From: Deuterostichococcus epilithicus
Lineage: Eukaryota; Chlorophyta; Trebouxiophyceae; Prasiolales; Stichococcaceae
DNA length: 64,000 nucleotides
NCBI GenBank assembly: GCA_033439295.1
Contig: JAVTLE010000003.1
Span: forward strand, 62,001-126,000
Reading direction: 5' to 3'
Shown: positions 22,717 to 38,493 of the stretch, piece by piece
How the letters are laid out: every line of letters begins with the position of its first letter
How positions within the stretch are numbered: position 1 is the stretch's first letter
Program-made: the position numbers and the translations under genes
Notes under the pieces: generated by a model
Told to the model about the DNA's origin: nothing
The model's database searches: none
The model's input: only the letters and a program-made list of their open reading frames with translations

Positions 22717-25133
22717 CTACCGGTGCAGCACGGACGACCGGGCGCCCTTGCCGCCGCCCTTCGCGCCCTTGCCCTTGTAGTTGTTCCGTTCCTGCCAGAT
22801 GCGATGACAGGTCACAATCAGCCTGCTGGGTGCGGCAAAGTGGAACACATCGCAGCTACAGGGTCTTGGCATCGAGGACGCCCAAGGCACAGCACAGAAG
22901 CCCTCGGCATCATGCACTGTCGACACTTGCGTGCCCCGCTCAAGGTCGGCGGCGTCTTGAAGAACAGCGTCGCAGTTTGGGTAAGCGAGAGGCCATGACC
23001 TTCCATGGATCCGGCACTTCTCGTTGAATCGACCTAAAGCCGAGGCCAGCCGGCGCACGCACCTGCCAGCTGAACGCTTGCCGACGTACCACCAGCGCAG
23101 CGTTCAGCCATGATAGAAAGGCAGACAAATCGACAAGTCGATGCCGGACCTGCCAGCTGGACTTGCGCAGCTTGCACGGGCGGTTTCCGATGTACTTGCC
23201 GTCCATCTCGCGCAGCGCCTTGGCGCCCTCCACCGTGTCGCTGAAGCTCGCGAAGCCAAAGCCTGCGCGCCGGGTGTCATCGCGCCTCAGCCTCATGCGT
23301 CCTGATGCTGCGAGATCGGCACTGCGGGCTGCGGCGCGCAAAGGGGACCGGAGGGGCACCCTGGTGGCTCGGTTGCAGCTGCCGCAGCGCTTTGCCTGCC
23401 CTCCCTGGCAGCCCCGCCAGCCGGGAGCCCTGCACGGGCGCCCTGCCGCTGTTCCACCTTCTGCGATGACGCCCCAAAACGCAGCGGGCGGAGCTGATGC
23501 GGAGGAGCGCGCACTGCCGAGTGTGGGCACGCCACCTCAGCCAGGGCTGCCACACAGCTGCCGCAGGGCTTCCGCAGGGAGTAGCCGTCCGAAGCGCCGC
23601 ACCCTTGTTCTTGCTGGTGCGCTTGTCCTTCACCATGCGGCCCATCTGGAAGGAGGCGTAGTGCTGGAACGCCTTGCACAGCACCTCGTCCGTGACCTCG
23701 GGACCCATGTCCCCCACGAAGATGCGGAAGTCGTTCTCCGGCCACTCCAGCAGGCTGGAGTCCCACCTGCCAGGTGTTGAGGTATGGCGGGGTCAGAGGC
23801 GCGGCCGGCAGCGCGTCAGCATCGGCATGCTCGTGCTTCTGACGATCCGGTAGGGGATCGTCGGCAGTTCGCCCTGACGGGGCGGGCAAGCAGGGCGCAG
23901 CAGCCTGGCCGGGGGCAGCCTCTGGTCTCGGAGACACAGCATGGCGGTGCAACTAGTTGCATCATTGGGCAAAGGCCGGGACGTTTTCCACAGAGCCGCA
24001 CCACTTCTTGCCGGCAGCGGTGCGGGAGATGGCCACGTCGTGCTTCTTCTTCTCCTGCTTCTGGAACGCCTCCCGCACGCTCGCCAGCTGCGCCTCGTTG
24101 GCTGCAGGCCCGGGAGAGCAGCCCGGGTGTCAGGGCCGCGTGACCCACGCGCAGCCTGCTGTATCACCGCATGCACCCCTGGCAGGCAGGACCTTGAACG
24201 CAACGGATGCTTGCTGAAAAGGCTGAACCATGCAACTGTGCGGCTCACCCGTCGGTCCGCCAGCATATGTCGCCGCGGCGCCCGCCGGCGGCGGCTGCTG
24301 GTACTGATACGCGGCCTGCTCCGCCTGCTGCGCCGCCTGCTGCGCCTGAAACTGCTGCTGCGCATGGTGGTGCTGCGCCGGCGTTGGCATGGGCACCTAC
24401 GGAGAAAGTAGACTCGTCACTTGCTCCGTCAACATATGGGGTCCGCATGCAGAGTGCACAAGGTGCGCATGGGTGTCAGAGACGCAGCTCGTGGGCTGCC
24501 AAGCGCCGGCAACGCTGTCGCTGCTCGTCTTCTGTGCACGTGCGACAATCACAGAGGAACAGCACAGGTGGGGGCGTCGCACCATCATGGGAGGCGGGAA
24601 CATAGGGGGCGGGAAAGGCGGCGGGAAGCCCGGCGGCGGGAACGGCAGCATCGGCGGCGGCGCCATGCTGGCGGCCGGCCCCATGGCTGGGCCCGCCGCC
24701 ACCGTCGCCGGTCCCGCGGTGGGCGGTAGTGGCAGGTGCGGGGCGGGGGCCCCTGCAGCAGCCGGCGGCGCCATGACTGTGGGCACTGCAGGCGACGCTG
24801 TGGTCGGCGGCGGCGGCAGCGCGTCCGGCGGCGGCCCCTGCGGCAGCCATTCAGCGTAAGCGATCGACCGGCACACGGACGCAAAGGCAAATTGCAGGCC
24901 GTTCCCAGCCGCATCAGCTTAGTGTTCCAACTCCATCCAAGACACAACTCCTCTGAAACCAGAAATGCAAGGAAAAGGTCGCACAATCTGCTTCTGACGC
25001 CATCCGCTCCTGACACTGGAGCTGATACTGAGTGTTCACAACAGACCATTACCTGTGGTCCTGCTGGGGCGAAGGCGCCAGCGCCGCCCAGCTCTGCCTC
25101 GAACCGCGCAAGTTCCGCCTGAAGGTCCGCCAT
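22717..25133 (-). CDS. RBM42: RBM42-type RNA-binding protein (single RRM)
   Basis: Seven exons join in frame to 311 residues: 25133-25053, 24837-24583, 24396-24249, 24101-24002, 23766-23603, 23262-23150, 22791-22717. The start MADLQAELARFEAELGG is a short helix. A Pro-rich tract (PPPMLPFPPPGFPPPFPP) and a Gln/Ala-rich tract (QQQFQAQQAAQQAEQAAY) follow. Next is a helix with KKKHDVAISRTAAGKKWW. The RRM opens EWPENDFRIFVGDMGPEVTD, has RNP1-like GFGFASFSD and ends KYIGNRPCKLRKSSW. The last residues form a basic Gly/Lys tail. The RRM and its WPENDFRIF lead-in are diagnostic of RBM42, an RNA-binding protein linked to splicing and translation. All six introns have GT donors. Confidence 0.9.
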
Positions 25134-26007
25134 GCCAAGACCGCCCGGCTTCTTAGTGCTGTGGTCTCAAAGCTCCTCGCTTCGTGCGAACTGGCCGTAG
25201 CACGAGCTCAGCTGCTTGGCGCAAGGCTGCGGTGATGCCCCCGGGAGCGAGCCGCGCCGTCGGCCGCGCAGACGCTGACGGTGTCACTAGTGGTGCGACG
25301 CAGCGGCCTAGGAGGTTGCGCTTCTTCCAGGCCACGCTGCTGGTCTCGACGATGCAGGGCAGCAAGACGAGCGCGCGGTGCCGGTTGTGAGAGTTGGCGA
25401 ACAGATCGAGCGGTGCCCGGCCTGTGGCAGACGAAAGTGCTCGCGGCAGAGATCGCTGGTGTTGTTGCTGAGGCGCGATGCTTTGACAATAAGATGGCAA
25501 ATTGCGTGCTGCGGTGCTCTGCCGCGCTGCCGAGTAGCAGAGCGCTTTCGCAAGACCCTCTTGACCCGCTTGCAAAATTTTACTCCGCGATGCGGTGCTG
25601 CGCTGCACACATATACAGACTCAGCTTGCGGCTTGCGAGTGACACAACCACAGTGCGGACTAGAGACTGTCCTGCACAGAACAGAACGCGAATCGTTGAG
25701 GATTGCGACTCCGTTTCGAAGCACGATCAGTGTCCACTGCAGCTTGGATCGGGTTGCTTGAGGCCGTGAAACAAGCACGCATGACCCGAATCCAACGAAG
25801 AGTCAATTGAAGGGCTAACGCCCGCTGGACTGGCCGCAGATGCTCGTACTTTCGAGCTTCGAGCAATAGAAGACACTTGCCTGCGAGGCTGCAGGCAGGT
25901 CGGAGCAGTAGAGGACAGGTTTTGGACTGGACTTGCAGTGCCTGAAAAGCCACCAGATACACCGTCGGTCTGCCAGCGGCCTCTTCGCTCACCTGGAGCA
26001 GTCCGCC
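25134..26007. other. Divergent promoter interval, RBM42-like / GCN5
   Basis: 870 bases between two head-to-head genes. No exon is supported on either strand. This presumably holds both promoters. Confidence 0.5.
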
Positions 26008-30689
<4,682 letters not shown>

Positions 30690-31372
30690 CCGGGAGGCGG
30701 AATGGTGCCGGGGTTTTCGTTCGGCGACGCGCCTCGTCACGGCCTGAGCGGCTCGTGGCATAGCGGTTTGGGTCATGGTCTGAGCGGCGGCTTTTCCCAG
30801 CGCGCGACTTACAATGCGGCAGCAGCCGGAGGCGTGATCTCATAGTGCAGCCCATCCTCTCTCAGGCAATTTCACGAGTCAGTGCGTGCTCCGACTTGAG
30901 AAGCACAGCTGGATTGTGGCTTGATGGGCCCACACAGGCTTACAGGCAGTTGCGGGGTTTCCCGCGCAGTACACGATCAGTCCGGCACGAAACCTTGAAG
31001 CTTCGGGTGCTGCTGGCGATATCAAAATTCGACCAGAAACCATATGTACTGTACATGCCCTTCTGGGAAGCCACCCTCGCCGCTATGCAGATCTGCTACA
31101 TGGTCTGAAGCTGCAGCTGCGACTGTAAGTTGGGGACTCTGCATGCTTGCAACACCCAAAACTCTTCTTGGACGCAGCCCACCCTCTGTGCGAATGTACA
31201 TGCGCATGACATCAGGTTGGCGCAGAATTTCAAGCAATGGCTGCAATGCCTTGCACGCCATTGTCGCTGTGGCGCAGCCCAGGGTTTCGGCTGCAATGCC
31301 TTTGCACGCCATTGTCGCTGTGGCGCAGCTCCTGCCCGCGGTGGCAGCTGTGACCTCCGTCTAGTATGCACG
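30690..31372. other. Convergent 3' flanks of GCN5 and ECH2
   Basis: No gene was seen. It contains a clean tandem repeat at 31239-31329. Confidence 0.5.
31239..31329. repeat. Two-copy tandem repeat, ~50-base period
   Basis: GGCTGCAATGCCTTGCACGC at 31239 recurs at 31289 with one inserted T. The match runs about 40 bases in each copy (through ATTGTCGCTGTGGCGCAGC). It is nearly identical and so recent. It lies just beyond the ECH2 stop codon. Confidence 0.85.
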
Positions 31373-33591
31373 TCACAGCTTGGAGGCCTGCGCCGGGCGC
31401 AGCTGCATCGCCGCGTGCGTCAGCACCGCCCTGCCGCGCTCCTCGGTGCTGGTGCGGAAGACGATCTCGACGCTGCCGCCCGCACCGCCGTCACCGCCTT
31501 CCTGCTTCCAGGCCTCGATGCGCAGCGTCTCTCCCGGGAAAACATGCCCCGCAAAGCGGACCTGCACCCGCAAGAGCCGCGGTGTCGCAGAAGTTGCCAC
31601 CGATGCAGCTCCACTTTTGGCCCACCGCCTCCTGCCAGCCCGGCTCAGACAACAGCCACCGGAGCAGCGCAAACGAGGCCAAACCCTTGTGGGAGATAGC
31701 CTGAGCTCGGGGTGAGACTGGGACTGCAGCTGCAGGCTCGATGCAGCGACAGCACAACGAATGAGAGACAGCCGGGCGGCACCTTCAGGCTGTGCAGCGC
31801 CAGCGCGCCGCCGTGTCCGAACTCGCTCTCCAGCGCCTGAGCGGCGACGCCCATGGTGCACAGCCCGTGCAGGATAGGGCGCTCGAAGCCCAGCGCCCGC
31901 GCGACGCCCGGGTCGACGTGCAGCTACGGCGGCAGGCACGTTACGCGCATCGACCCACGCCCCCAGCCACCATGGCCCGTCCCTTTTCTCAGGCCGGCGC
32001 TGCCCCCGGGGGGCGGTTTTAACTGCACAGGGCTGAAGCTGGCGGCGGGCTTTGCGCCAGCGCACAGACAGGGCACCAGCAGCGAGGAGCAGTCAGCAGT
32101 CAGCGAGCACAGTCGGTCCTGGCGCTCACCGGGTTGGGGTCGCCGCTCAGGCGATACAAGGCCGCCTGGCTGCCGCAGGTGCGCTCTGAGAGCACAGCGT
32201 CCGGCGGCCGGTCCGGCGGCGCGTTGGCAGCCATTGCGTCCGCTGGTCTTGATTGCGCGCCGCGGTCGGTGCCGCCGTCCACGACGAAACCGCCTGCTGA
32301 GGCGCACGCATCAGCAGGTGCGATCCTGGATGCTGTGCTGGATGCTGCTGGATGCTGGATGCGGACGCACGGTCGAGAGGGTGGCGCGGCAGAGCAAGAA
32401 CGACCGTTGCGCCGGCAGCCACCATCACGACCACAGCACTCTCAATGAAGACCCCCGGATGCGACTGACAGTGCTGTCGGCTAAAAAAACTGTGGGTAGG
32501 CGTGGAAACCTATACGGACCAAAGAGCTCCATGCCTGCGCCGAGGGCGAATGTGGTATACTCCGAGTAGGCAACAGGAGCGCCTTCCGCGGTGGTGGTGC
32601 GCACGCCGCAGACGACCGCCGCGGCGCGGCCCTTGTCTGCCAGGTCCACCTGCAAATCGAGAATTCGAGACGCAATGAGAGGTGCATCTGGCTGAATCAG
32701 TGGTTCGCCACTCGCGCAGTTCAGACTCAAAAGCGCAGGTGCAGGCGCACGCGCACAAGCGGGGCGCCTGGCGGCTGCGGAGGGCGGCAGCAATCCAGGG
32801 TGGCTGACAGCAGAGACGATGGCCTCATCAGAACAACCCGAAGCCACCCCTGAAACGTCTCCGTCCCAAGCCTGTCCGGATGCCTGAACATCTTGAGCGC
32901 ACCAGGGTGGCATGGTGGCGCAGGGTGCCGCTCGGCGGCACTCGCCCATGGACCCGGAGGTACTGCTCCGCGTGCAGCCGCTTCGCCTGCAGCCAGCGGT
33001 CAGGTTTTGCAACTAGCCGCATCAGGACACTGCCGCTGAGGACGCGCCTCGTCGTGCGTGCAGCAAGTCTTCCCCTCCTCCTCCTCCTCCCCCATCCCAG
33101 CAGCAAGCCATCTGCAGCCTGGTGCTGAGGGTGGTGGCGCGGCGTGGGGATGCACACGGATGCGGGAAGCGCGCCTCGTCATAGCCGGGAAGGACACTCG
33201 GAAGCGGCAGCAGCGAGGTGGCCGGCAGCCCGGACGCGGACACGAACGTGGGCAGCGCCGCAAAGCGCGGGTGAAACTCATACACACGGTGCAAGTCGTC
33301 CGCACTGCAGCCTGAGCGGCGGTCAATCGCACGATTCATTTCTCCTTCTTAGACCCACAACATGCAGCGTCTTGTATTGCGAGAGTGCGCAAGAGTCTCT
33401 TGCCATCTCCGCTACGACATGGCATGCGCTGTCGCTAGCGGCATGCATGCATGAGCCTGAGAGCCACGAGACCCACCAACGCCCAGTGCGTACAGAGCGA
33501 GATCGCGCTCATCGTACGCATGATCGTGAACGCCGAAGTCGACGCCGCGGAGCTCGGACAGGGCGATGGCCGGCTTGGTCATTGGCGCCAT
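31373..33591 (-). CDS. ECH2: Peroxisomal enoyl-CoA hydratase 2 (MaoC-like) with PTS1
   Basis: Seven exons join in frame to 314 residues: 33591-33477, 33311-33175, 32986-32903, 32649-32535, 32293-32130, 31923-31783, 31561-31373. It hydrates trans-2-enoyl-CoA to (3R)-hydroxyacyl-CoA in peroxisomal beta-oxidation of unsaturated fatty acids. The N-terminal hot-dog half has HAYDERDLALYALGVG and LPTFVSASGL. The hydratase-2 signature is YRLSGDPNPLHVDP followed by GFERPILHGLCTMGVAA, with the catalytic Asp and His. The C-terminus is AMQLRPAQASKL, ending in the canonical peroxisomal SKL signal. The start Met was chosen at 33591; a second Met lies three codons later. The second intron (from 33174) and fourth intron (from 32534) have GC donors, without which frame and family alignment break. 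Confidence 0.93.
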
Positions 33592-34415
33592 GCCGGCCGC
33601 TGCCGGGTCAGGTTGGCAGGCAAGGTGCGACCGCCACGCAGATCTCGAGACGCAGCATTCAGATGAGTTCAAAGAAGTAAGTCTGTCTGCTGACGCTGGC
33701 CACCGACACGATTCACACCGTGAGGCGTCAGCTGATCTGAGAGCGACAAGATCTTGTGAGTAAACGCAGCCCACAGCTGCCGTCCAGGTCGCGCATGTGG
33801 ACCAAGCAATGCCTCGAACTCGATGATGCACAGGGGGCATGCGGGACGCAAATTGTTGCAGACAGGTACTGCGGTATGGATGGTTGGGGATGTGCGCCGC
33901 CCATAGGTGGGGCAGAGGCAAATGCAAGGTGCAACGCAGTCACTCGGGCCCATTGTTTCCCTGCTCGCTCATGCACAAACCCAACCTTCACATAAAATCC
34001 CAGGACCGGAGCTCACACTTCAGGACATGAAGTCATGCGAAGCCACATGACCCGCAGAAGAAGACAAAGCAGCGCAGGCCAAGAGGGAACACTGGCCACC
34101 CGGCTGTCACACCTATGCTTAAATTCTCACTTTTCACCTTCATAGAATGAGTAGAGCGAACGCTACCATTATGAACACTGCTTCCCGATGGCGCGCGCCC
34201 GCCTGGCTGCGGATTGTAGCACAAGAATGCTGATGGTGTTGTCCCATAAAATGCTGCCTGAAACCCTGCCTGCATCCGCGGCCCCACGCTGAAAGCTGCC
34301 GCTTGCCGCTTGCCGCGAGACCTCGGCGTGTTCGACCAGCCTTCGCAAGTGTGACGCGACTGCCCCTCCAAACCTGCAGCGCTGCCTGCGGCGCTGCCGG
34401 CGGCCGCCCGCCCGC
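33592..34415. other. Gap between ECH2 5' end and ceramide synthase 3' end
   Basis: Contains the ECH2 promoter side and 3' flank of the ceramide synthase gene. No exon supported. Confidence 0.5.
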
Positions 34416-34767
34416 TCAGTCGACATCCTCGCGAACGTCACTGGCGGCGCCCGTGCGCAGCGCCAGCCACGCGATTCTCGTTATCAGGGAGAACCTGTGC
34501 GGTGGCATTGGGCCCTGTTTCAGTCTTCTGCGCATTTTGCTCATGATCTCCCACCCAAATCTTTGATTGCTGGTCGTCGGGTTCCGCGGCTAAGGGCGCC
34601 TGCAGTTGCTTCACCTGCAACCACGAGAGCCGCGCCCGCCCCTCCCTCTTGCCCCAGCGTCACATACAGCAGGCCAAACGTCACCTCAATCGTCGTCCTC
34701 CTCACGGCTGTCGTCGGGCGACCCAGTGCGCATTGCATTCCATGCGATCTTCGTGATGAGGGAGAAC
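34416..34767 (-). repeat. Duplicated terminal exon of the ceramide synthase gene
   Basis: Two homologous terminal exons lie 191 bases apart (34767-34686 and 34494-34416). Both keep reading frame, acceptor and stop, unlike the decayed exon copies elsewhere in the window. Confidence 0.85.
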
Positions 34768-37700
34768 CTGCAGCCAAGGGGACACGAATGCAGATGTTCA
34801 AACCAGAGTCGGCGGTCAATAGTTGGCGCGTATTGCAGGGGTAGTCCGAAAATTCCTGTGCATGGGGCCGCCCCGCGATGCAGACCATCTGCCTGCTGCC
34901 TGACAACGGAGCAGGAAGGCGGGTGTTCGCTCTCTGTTGTACGAAAGCGAGCAGAGCGCGATGCTCGCATGCAGAGGTGCAGCTGGCAGTACCACGCGCC
35001 CGGTGAAAAGCTGGGGGTGTCAGTGGCTCTACGCCTCGTGTTCCCCTCAACAGCGCAACACATTACGTGGCAGAATGGATGGCATTGATGAAGTCGCAGG
35101 CAGGTGGAGGCAGGCAGGGGAAGCACGGCGCGCACGCACCAGTAGGCGTGCATGATGACGAGGAGCACGAGGAGGGAGTTGAACAGGTGGTAGTATGGCA
35201 CCCGCTGGCCCAGGACCTCTGTGCTCTCCACGCTGCAGGTGGAGGGCAAAAGGGATTCGGGTCTCAAGTAGAGGGTTGCCGGCCGGGATAGGGGTGCAGA
35301 AGTGGTGGTGAGGCATGCGCTGGCCCGGGCTGGCCCAGCACCTGGGTGCTCCCCCACGCTGCAAAGTAGAGGACAAATGTTTCGGCTTCTACGCACTCCT
35401 GATCAAGAGAGAGCTAGTTTGGTAGCAGGAGGGCATGGTCTCCTGGCCCAGCCCCTCCGCTGCCGTCCCCGCTGCAGGTGGGACACGGTTGTTTCAGCTT
35501 TCGAAACAGGAGCAGGCGCAGCGGGGCCGCCGTGCCGCAGGCGGGCGGCAGCCGGCAGCACAGCAACACGGCGGGCAGGATGCCATCTGGAGGTGCTGTG
35601 TGTGTAGCGCGGCAGCGCTGCGCCTTCAGGCGCGCTGCAGCTGTTCAGCAAGGCGCATGGACAGCAGCCAGAAGGGCAGCTGTTGAAGGTTTGGGATGAA
35701 GCCACTCTCGACCTGGTGGAGCTGACGATCCAGAAGGGGAAGTAGATGAGGCGCAGCACCATCCACGTCAGCATGAACACGCCGAAGGTGACCGAGCTCC
35801 AGAACTGCACAGGACCAACAAGTGTCTCAGGCCACCGCGACGGGCTCACGGTCAGACCGAGATAAAGCGGCGTGCTACAGCAGCAGCCCTTCGAGAGCAG
35901 CGTCTGCGGGAACCCCAGCAAGGTAGGATGGCATGCGCCTCGGCTGGACGATTGCACACTGGTGATTTGCAGCTGCAGCAGCGGCGCAGGGCCAGCCAGG
36001 GCGACCGAGCCTTGCTTGACACGTCGTCCATCGCCCAATTGCCGCCGCGTGCTGGCCGGGCTCAGTCAGCGACGATTGCCTCGGTGCGGGGGTGGGAGGT
36101 GGGCAAGGTCCCCTCAAGTACCGTTACTGTCACAAAAAGGCGCACCTCCTGATTGCAGTACTTGAACATCTTAGCGGCCTCCATGAGGACGTCGCACACA
36201 TCGTGCAGCAGCAGAATCATGCAGCCGACCCGCGTGAAGCTGCGTCAAAAGCAGCGAGCCACCATCAGGTTCGATGGTTCCGGTCCCAGGCGACATGCTC
36301 GCAAGGGGGCCGCAGCTCGAACGGTCAGCATGCCAGCAGTGCAGTGGTGGCGCCGCGCCAGTGCAGGGAAGTAAGAGTCAACGGAATGCTTGAATGAATG
36401 GGCGCCATTGCGTCAGACGCCAGACCATGGCACAGCAAGGGCGCCCACTCAAGGGTTGGTGTTGCATCAAAGGATTTCAGGCTCGCACTTGAGCCAGTAG
36501 GAGAAGCCGATGAGGGTGAGCGTCGCAAAGTGGTGGGTCATCATGACCCAGAAATCCTTGCGCCGAGTCTCCCAGAAGAGCAGCATGCCGATGCCCGACA
36601 GGTAGAAGGCCATCTCGCCGCAGTACGCACGCGCCAGCTCCGGCCTGTGCACACAGGCGTGGATGTGGTGACAACGAACCTGCTCGGAATTGACTCTGGA
36701 AAGATGCCACCGTTGCGGGCTCGTGACCTAGCATTGGTGTGAGTCTATACCTTCAAAGTACGTCAGCCAAGGCCCTGGCCCTGATACCTGAGTGCCATCA
36801 CGGCACCCTGCGTGCCCGCACATCGGAACGCTGTTTGAGGTGGCGGCTGTGCGTGGGCCGCCCAGTTCAGCCCCCGATCCTCGCAACACGTTGTTGAGCC
36901 AGCGGAACATGTGCAGGGAGGGTGCAGGAGGATGTTACAAAACTCACGAGAGCGCATGGTTGGGGTAGCCCCGCCAAAAGTCCTTGGTGTCATGGAACCA
37001 GGTCTCGTCTATGGAGGCCGCAAAGGTCATGTACGAAAACGCCCCGTAGACCAGCAGCTGCGCGGTGGAGCACAGTATGATCAGGGGCGGGCAGCCGCCG
37101 CTTTTGCGGCATCCGGGCCAAGGGTCGCCAGCATGTGACTGGGCAGGCGAGTGCAGTGTCGTGCTGGTAGGTGCAGGCCCTGCACAGCGGAGCAGGGTGC
37201 ATGTGCGGGCAGCGACCCACCTTCCAGAAGGACTCTGCGAATTTGTTGACCTTGTTGCGAGTTTTGTCTGGCAGTCGCTGCCCCGACTGAAAGGCCTTGC
37301 CGGCGATGACATACCTGCCGACAGGCTGCAGCACGGAGCAGAGCACGGGCTGAACATACAAAGTCAACAACAGCTCCGTGCACGTGCCATGCGAGGCATG
37401 GTGCAGAAGCCGTGCAGATATTAGAAGCATGTTCACAAAGCCGGGAAAGACACACTCAGTGATGACACCTGGAAGAGTAGGACGTGCAGAGCGTAGCGGA
37501 CGACAGGGAAGGCGAGTGCAAGCACTGCAAAAACCACGAAGGTGCATCGTAAGTGAGTGCACGAGTGTGCAGCAGTGCCTGTGCAGTACAACAATGCAAG
37601 CTTGCCGCCGCGCTGGTACATTGGCCGCCGCTCACCCAGCACGCCCACAAAGTCCGTCTTCAGCGCCGTCATGCCGTTCTTGGAGCCCTGGAACCACCTG

Positions 37701-37768
37701 CTGCTCCAGCCATCCTTGACCGCCTGCCATGAGACGCTGCTCCTGGCAGCCTCAAAGGCCGCTGCCAT
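34416..37768 (-). CDS. LAG1: Ceramide synthase (LAG1/TLC domain)
   Basis: Exons 37768-37636, 37524-37469, 37325-37221, 37057-36948, 36644-36489, 36239-36146, 35804-35713, 35232-35140 and 34767-34686 join in frame to 306 residues. It N-acylates sphingoid bases in the ER membrane. Hydrophobic segments fit a multi-pass TLC protein. The LAG motif is intact: RRKDFWVMMTHHFATL, then FTRVGCMILLLHDVCDVL with the His pair and Asp residues. The last exon is present twice. 34767-34686 encodes FSLITKIAWNAMRTGSPDD and ends REEDDD. 34494-34416 encodes FSLITRIAWLALRTGAASD and ends VREDVD. Both have AG acceptors, the same phase and their own stop, so alternative C-termini are possible. Acidic tails like these occur in family members and can carry casein-kinase sites. 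Confidence 0.92.
35199..35485 (-). repeat. Degenerate copies of a ceramide synthase exon edge
   Basis: The start of exon 35232-35140 with its acceptor (plus-strand 35199-35250) recurs in decayed form at 35298-35372 and again at about 35442-35485. Shared features are CTGGCCCAG, then a C-rich stretch, then CCACGCTGCA or CCCCGCTGCAGG. The intronic copies no longer read as the exon. Confidence 0.65.
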
Positions 37769-38493
37769 GGTGCCTGGCTGGCGCCTGACCTGGGCTGCTC
37801 TGGCGCGCCTTACCCCAGCACCTGCAGTGGCCTATTTTGACTAGTTCGCCGGCCCTTGATATGCTGCCAGCCGTTTTTTTCTGCCAGCAACGCTTGGTGG
37901 CGCCGATGCCTCCGAATCCCCCAGCTATGGCTGTGTGCCTCTGGGCAGATCACAGCTCAGATCTTTAGGAATACGGTCAGGTGTTCAGCAGAATGACTAA
38001 AAGCCTGAGTTGCGGCTTGCGTTCCAATGGTCTCGTCGGAAAAGCGGGTACAACGCGATCCCTCCTGCCGACTTCAGGAACAACGGCTGCGCGACTGGCT
38101 GGAGCTAGGTGACCAATTTACTGCATCCACTCAGGGGCTTATCGCGTGTTTGCTCTTTGCTGTGCGCATTCTCCACGCGCAGTGGGCATCGCGTTGCCTT
38201 CCGGCTGGGGATTCATCGTGCAGTCCGCTTACATAGGGATTTCAAATTGGCTTCAAACGCTCAGTAAACGCTGGTGAAGACTCGAACGGCCTTGATGCCA
38301 TCAGCACACACGCGAGCGCCGCCCACGACTGCTCTTTGGACAAGTGGAGCATGCATGTCCGCATCGCAGGCATATCGGATATCAATCGGCTCCACACTCT
38401 CCACCAGCTTGCTGTCTCTCACTGTGCTGCAGCTCCCTCATGACCGCAGTTGATGCTGCTGGCACCGCCGCTGCCAGACCCCGTGGCACACCA
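37769..38493. other. Gap upstream of ceramide synthase / downstream of OTUD6-like gene
   Basis: Includes the ceramide synthase promoter side. No exon was supported. Confidence 0.5.
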
